Shown: piece by piece, positions 58,661-64,000 of the stretch
Layout of the letters: every line of letters starts with the position of its first letter
Position numbering within the stretch: position 1 is the stretch's first letter
Assembly: GCF_000002425.4 (NCBI RefSeq)
Contig: NC_037257.1
Span: forward strand, 6,789,768-6,853,767
Direction of reading: 5' to 3'
DNA from: Physcomitrium patens
Lineage: Eukaryota; Streptophyta; Bryopsida; Funariales; Funariaceae
Length of the DNA: 64,000 nt
Translations under genes and position numbers: made by a program
Notes under the pieces: model-generated
Databases searched by the model: none
Told to the model about the DNA's origin: nothing
The model's input: only the letters and a program-made list of their open reading frames with translations

Positions 58661-60260
58661 GATTAACTTCACTCACACGTAATTTTTATAAACCGTAAGT
58701 TCATCCATAAATCCTAAGTTCATACATAAACCTTAAGTTCATCCATAAACCCTAAGTTCATCCATAAACCCTAAGTTCATCCATAAACCCTAAGTTCATC
58801 CATAAACCCTAAGTTCATCTATAAACCCTAAGTTCATCCATAAACCCTAAGTTCATCCATAAACCCTAAGTTCATTCATCCTAAATTTCCATTCATCAAT
58901 CATCCATCCATTAATTCTCATTCATCCCATAACATTCGTTCATTCAAAGTCTGTTCATCCAATTCTCATCTAAGTTTCATTCATCCAACCATAAGTCAAC
59001 CTATCATCCAATTGACAATTCGTGCAATTGACCTAATTCATCCAAGATTCATCCTAAAAATTAAGAAAATTAGAAGTCGCCACCTTCCAAGTCATGGCAG
59101 CGACCCCCTTGCACGAATTCCACTACAATGGTTGCATCACTAATTTGTTTATAACAAGCTTTGCTATTTTAGAAAGTAGACTTACAAGTTCTTGTCCTCC
59201 AATAAAATTCAATGCAAAACAACAATTAAGCTAAAAGAAATCTTGCCTCAAAGTTGCCTGACTTTCTTGGCCTAGTCAGAGTATCCCTGGCCACAAAAAC
59301 CCTTGCCCTTGCTCCATTCCAGTTGTGCAATGCATATGCTTTAGCATTCCAGAAACTAGAATTGAGACCGCATCACCTCCAACAATTTTTTCTTGAAAAT
59401 CTTGAGTGAATTCTAAGATATGATCTTCCAAAGTAGCTTGAGTTGGCGGAGTGCTACATCTTCACCACGGCCGACTCCTCTTCTCTCCAACCACCATAAC
59501 TTCCTTGGCCTTTACTCAATCTAAGCGTGCAAATAGTCCTTGCAAAGCTGACAACAAGAAACATCCACCACAAAAGTTTCAGCTCCAAATTCAATACTGT
59601 CCGCCAACAATCGCCTTCCAAAGTCGGACCTCTAGATCTGGCCGGCAGCTGACCTCCTTGTCACTAAAACCACCACAACTTTCTTGTTTTCTCTCCAAAC
59701 AAAACGTGCCTACTGTCCCGAGGACGCTAACGACAAGATCTAACTATTGGTAAAGTTTGACGTTCTATTTCCAAATAACTAATACACTACAGCTACGTAA
59801 TTGCAGCTCTATAGAAACAAGGGTACGTGGGGAAGCAATTTGGCATGGCTTCGCCCCAAAGAAAAAGAGAGAGAGGGAGTGTGGCCACCTCCACCCTCTT
59901 ATCCAAGAAGAGACCAAAGGGTGGCGGCCACATCTCCACCATCCGAATCCACCAACCCTAATCAAGATCAAGGGCCCACATTAACCCTAAGTCCTAAACC
60001 CGATTTTAGGGCTGGACATGCCCAAAACCCCCAATTCGAAGCATTTTTTGACAAAACTAACTCCACCAATGTGTTTAAAACATATTTAAACATCAAGTTT
60101 GACTATTCATACACCCAAATCTAAGTTCTAGATCATTAAGAACCAACAATTTGACAAACCCATCACAATAATTTTATTTCTGATTATTTTCTTCTCCTTT
60201 TTCTTCTTCTTCTCCTTGTCCCTCTTCATCTTCTTCCTTCTTTCTTCTTGGCCTTTTTTT

Positions 60261-60292
<32 letters not shown>

Positions 60293-60485
60293 TTTTTTTG
60301 GCTCTTTTTCTTATCTTTTCCACCACTCCCTTCTCCCTTGATTTTTCTTTCCACTATTAATCATCAATAAGCCACTAACATTAATGTCTATAACTAACTT
60401 ATTATAACAAAACATAATCAAAATCCTCATTTTTTTTTAGATTTTTTAGTTTAACCAACAATGTGAACCAACTTTTGGGCTCACA
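58661..60485 (+). repeat. Long LTR (type D), noncoding
   Basis: Noncoding and G+C-richer than its surroundings. It contains a 19-bp minisatellite (58,686-58,875), a GTGGCCACCTCCACC block near 59,880 and a pyrimidine-rich stretch with (TTTTG)n at 60,255-60,290. It ends TTGGGCTCACA at 60,485, directly before a tRNA-type primer site, which makes it a plus-strand 5' LTR. The left edge against the LINE is approximate. Short ORFs inside look like chance. Confidence 0.55.
58686..58875 (+). repeat. 19-bp x 10 minisatellite with telomere-like AAACCCTAA
   Basis: Ten units of CCATAAACCCTAAGTTCAT. Units 4-7, 9 and 10 are identical; unit 8 has one change; units 1-3 differ by two to three bases. This edge-decay pattern is typical of a tandem array. 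Confidence 0.95.
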
Positions 60486-60489
60486 TAAT

Positions 60490-60513
60490 TGGCGACCATT
60501 AGGGGATGAATCC
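60490..60513 (+). promoter_or_regulatory. tRNA-type primer binding site
   Basis: TGGCGACCATTAGGGGATGA starts 4 bp after the LTR end. Its reverse complement ends ...CCCCTAATGGTCGCCA, the form of a tRNA T-arm, acceptor strand and CCA end. The matching tRNA was not identified; a GACC-starting acceptor would suit an arginine tRNA, but this is a guess. Confidence 0.5.
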
Positions 60514-60623
60514 AGCTTGTACTTGCCATTTTTTGTCCTTTAAAGTATTTTCACCATGCCAGTTTATACTGTTGCCTTGTCATAAGATAGAAAGATGGAG
60601 CTCTTGCCCAAAATTGCGCTCCC

Positions 60624-63600
60624 TCATGTCTTATATTCTTTACATCTGCTACCTGATGTTCGTGTGGGAAACAATTGACCATTCAAGGTCTCCAATTGCA
60701 CGGAGTTGTTTAAAAACACCTCCTTGACAAGATAAGGATCCAACCATACGGCATCAAACTTGCTTGGAAAGTCGATCTTCCGAGCGTCTTGTAACAATAC
60801 TAGCATACCAGGTTGCAAGACCCGAGTCTTGTTCCGTTTATCAAACACAACCTTGCGCCGCCTCTGGATGGCCTCAATGTGTTGAGCCCCTCGTCTCCTG
60901 CTCTCATCCAATGCCTCGAGCTCGTACAACCTTGTCTTTAAAGATTGTCTGTCAGTCAATCTGGAATCTACTGCAATCCGAAGGGATGGAACCTCAAACT
61001 CAATTGGTAAAACTGCTTCCAGTCCATAGACTAGAGAGAATGGCGTAGCCTGCGTGGTGACCTTGAATGTTGTTCTATATGCCCATAAGGCGGCTGGCAG
61101 TTTCACATCCCAATCACACTTGGAGTCTCTAACAGTTTTCCTCAATATAGTATCAAGTGTTTGGTTGACTCGCTCTATCTGACCATTGGTTTGAGGGTGA
61201 TAGGGTGTAGTCTTCCGGTGATCAATCTGAAATCGCTCAGTCATGGATTCAATCACCTCGTTGAGGAAATGAGTACCTCGATCACTCACAAGGATCTTCG
61301 GGACTCCAAATCTAGTAATCACATTCTCAAAGAGAAAGATCGCAGCATTCTTGGCATCATTTGTCCTCACAGCCTTGGCTTCAGCCCACTTAGTGAGATA
61401 TTCGGTGGCCACTACAATATATGTCATTCCTCGAGATGAATGAGGATGAATCTCTCCCACGTAATCGATGCCACACTTCTCGAATGGCACCAATGGTAGG
61501 AAAATGTGAAGCGGCAACTGCATGTGAAGGTCATTCCTAGCAAATCTCTGACATGCATCACAACGCCTCACATAGGTATGAGCGTCCTTGAAGAGTGTTG
61601 GCCAGTAATAACCAGCCCTAAGAATTTTTTGACCAGTCAATTGGCCAGAAAAATGCCCGCCACACGCACTGTCATGACAAGCCGACAAAATGGAAGGAAC
61701 CTCATCTTCCATCACACAACGTCTTAACACTCCATCCAATCCACGTCGATACAACCGGTTCCCTAACACCACAAAATGACGACTATTGACCCGAATCTTC
61801 CGCCTCTTGTCCTTGGATAAATCCACTGGCAATTGTTGAGTAGTCAAGAACTCAATAATCCTAGAATACCATGTTGGTCTAGCTCTCACCAAGAAAAGAC
61901 TCTCGTCTATCAATCTATCATCAATCGAGTGGGTCTCCATTCCTCCAGGCAATCTCGACATGTGATTTGCTTGTTTGTGTACGGATCCAGGTTTGTACTC
62001 CACAGTGTAATCAAACTCTTGTAGCAACAAGATCCACCTAGCTAGCCGACCGCTCAACTCAGATTTGTTAACCAAATACTTGATGGCCATGTGATCCACA
62101 TAAAAAACCACTTTGTTGCTCAACAGATAATGTCTACACTTCTTAGCTTAGAACACCATGGCTAGACATTCCCTCTCAGTGGTGGAATAATTTCTCTCTG
62201 CAGGATTTAATTGCCTACTAGCGTAGGCAATTGGATGATCCTTGTCCTTGCTTGGGCCTTCTACAAGTTGGCACAGAATGCTGCCAACTGCCACCGCACT
62301 TGCATCACAATAGATGTGGAAAGGCAAGTCCCACCTCGGGGGCCTCAATATTGGATAAGAAGACAATTCCTTCTTTAGAACCTCGAAAGCATCATTACAA
62401 GCCTGAGTCCATACAAATTTGGTGCCTTTCTTCTGAAGGCTAGTGATGGGAAGGGTAATAGTGGCGTAATCTTCAATCAACTTCTTATACCAACCGGTGT
62501 GTCCCAATACACGTTGCACTTCCTTCACACTGGTAGGAGGTGATAAATTCTGAATTACCTTCACTTTTTCTGGCTCAGGCTCACGACCCCTCTTACTAAC
62601 CATATATCCCAACAAAATGCCTCTAGTCAAGGCAAGATAGGTTTTTTCTGGATTCAGGGCCATTCGAGCTTTTTTGCACTTCTCTAAGCTTTCTTTCACC
62701 AAATGAATGTGAGAATCTGCATCAGATTGGGTGCTGAAATCATCAATGAACACGGTCATTGATTTGTATAACAAATCTGAGAAGATAGACATCACCAGAC
62801 GTTGGAAAGTAGCAGGGGCGTTACATAATCCAAATGGCATCACATGCCACACAAACGTCCCCCAAGGTGTTATAAATGCAGTCTTGTGTCGATCTACAGG
62901 TGCAATAGACACTTGGTTGTATCCAGAATATCCATCCATAAATGTGTATAAATCGTGACCTGCCACTTCTTCCAAGATGCTAGTGAGAAATGGTAAGGGA
63001 AAGTGGTCTTTTTGGGTGCAGAAATTCAACTTCCTATAATCCACACACACCCTTAGTTTACCATTCTTCTTCTTTACAAGCACCATGGGAGAGACCCAAT
63101 TTGTGATGTCAACAGGTTTAATAAAACCTGCTTGGAGTAATTTCTCCAGTTCCTCTTTCACAATCAATTGAAGCTGAGGATTCATTCTCCTCTCCTTTTG
63201 CCTGATCGGCACTGCACCGGTCATCAAGAGAATTCAATGTTCTATAATCTCAGGAGGAATTTCCTTTAACTCCTTGTAAGACCATGCAAAGACCTCCCGA
63301 TACTCTCTTACCAACTCACAGTAGGCCTTGATCTCTTCATCCACTAGTTGGCTTCCCATCTTCATTTGTCTTGGTTCTTCTCCTTCAAACTCCACTGTCA
63401 CAAACTTCCAGTCTTCTTTAGCAACATGAGATTGTACATTGTTATCCCTATACCAATCCGAAGGCACATTGGGATAACTGGAAACGTCTTCTCTAACCAT
63501 AATTCCCGAAGAACCAGTCTTAAATTTCAATGATCCTCCTAAAGGCTCACTTTTCTCTAAAACCTCTACCCCTTCAGCATCCTCTATTCCAATCAAATGG

Positions 63601-64000
63601 GCATCTACCTCAATTAAAGGTGTCAAACCATCGTCCAACTCCATTCCAATGAAATTCAATCCTGCCATCAATTCTGATGAAGAATCAGGGTTGTCCTGGA
63701 ACCACTTGGCATACTCTCCATTGTCTGACCAATGGTAGACATTTGGACCAAGACACTTCAAGGTTTGAACCTTAGCTTCAAACGTCATCCCATCCACGGA
63801 TTTTAATGGTGTACCTTCTCCAATAGATATGGTGTCAACCACCTCGAGTCCTATCAAAGGCTTGATTCTAACTTTAGTGGAGTTTTCATATGGACCGTAA
63901 ACTATGGAGGGCTTATTACTACCCCACATGATGGTGGCATTAGCCATCTTCAACCACGGACGACCCAAGAGAAGTGGAAAAGACTCTTTGGAAGTGTGCA
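60624..64000 (-). pseudogene. Tat/Athila-like gypsy pol, nearly open, 5' end outside window
   Basis: Minus strand, reading from the window edge. Protease tail FPLLLGRPWLKMANATIMWG at about 63,990; the linker ends near 63,240. RT 63,227-62,550 has VKKKNGKLRVCVDYRKLN and the box FIDD at 62,750-62,739. RNase H starts near 62,300 (HIYCDASAVAVGSILCQ). Integrase has GHFSGQLTGQKIL to CDACQRFAR, the core GIDYVGE, SDRGTHF and TNGQIERVNQ, then a GPY-like end (WLDPYLVKEVF). No chromodomain is seen. Two in-frame stops break it: TGA at 63,236-63,234 (an Arg CGA position by context) and TAA at 62,150-62,148 within RNase H. Codon use and G+C are unlike the decayed copies, so this is a young insert. Its 3' LTR is not found next to it. 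Confidence 0.85.

Noticed and set aside
58686..58875. Tandem array considered as a CRISPR or a true telomere
   Set aside because: Units are contiguous with no spacers, the unit is 19 bp rather than 7 bp, and the array sits inside an LTR-like region.
59451..60124. Several overlapping ORFs at 59.4-60.1 kb on both strands
   Set aside because: They lie in the G+C-richer noncoding LTR, overlap in different frames and show no domain; they look like chance ORFs.
60506..63533. Plus-strand ORFs opposite the pol gene at 60.6-64 kb
   Set aside because: They are antisense shadows of the long minus-strand gypsy pol.
1..64000. Fungal RIP as the cause of the AT bias
   Set aside because: The element mixture and long-LTR Tat/Athila-like pol point to a plant, where methylcytosine decay explains the bias; without dinucleotide statistics RIP cannot be formally excluded.

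Overview
The window reads as a transposable-element graveyard from a plant nuclear genome. I found no complete host gene, rRNA, tRNA, operon or CRISPR array. A plant source is inferred from the mixture of Ty3/gypsy elements (chromodomain type, Tat/Athila-like type with long LTRs), Ty1/copia, an L1-like LINE, and a tandem array built on the telomere-like word AAACCCTAA. The species cannot be named. Most of the DNA is very AT-rich, and old copies have lost codons mainly through C-to-T and G-to-A changes. Two younger inserts, 25.9-30.8 kb and 60.5-64 kb, stand out by higher G+C and long open frames.

Layout. 0-3.4 kb: two LTRs of family B in opposite orientation around an unassigned 1.1 kb segment. 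3.4-7.1 kb: family-A element A2 (minus). 7.1-20.3 kb: a three-level nest, in which family-B-type element B1 (plus) is split in its RT by family-A element A1 (minus, 10,656-17,312), and A1 is itself split by a short gag/protease element C (plus, 11,629-15,552). 20.3-25.4 kb: a copia RNase H scrap, low-complexity sequence and an old long-LTR-like region. 25.4-32.4 kb: a copia element (plus) interrupted at its zinc knuckle by the youngest family-A element, A0 (25,937-30,813, with 5-bp target duplications). 32.4-33.7 kb: an unexplained GC-richer island. 33.7-37.4 kb: AT-rich DNA without recognisable genes. 37.4-41.5 kb: A3 (minus), whose LTR holds a solo LTR with exact 5-bp duplications. 41.5-49.4 kb: B2, a family-B element with both LTRs (minus). 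50.7-56.7 kb: A4 (minus), split by a solo family-B LTR. 56.8-58.7 kb: LINE remnant (plus). 58.7-60.5 kb: long LTR with a tRNA-type primer site (plus). 60.6-64 kb: nearly open gypsy pol on the minus strand, running off the window.

The most interesting signal is in family A. In A0 the predicted 5' end of the transcript (about 32 bp after the TATA box) contains an 11-nt word exactly complementary to the 11 nt lying 2 nt after the 5' LTR. This is the geometry of Tf1/sushi-type self-priming, instead of tRNA priming. A1 and A2 show the same layout, and A2 carries a compensatory transversion pair (A-to-T in R, T-to-A in the primer site), which random decay would not readily produce. No other system beyond transposon biology is supported by the sequence.
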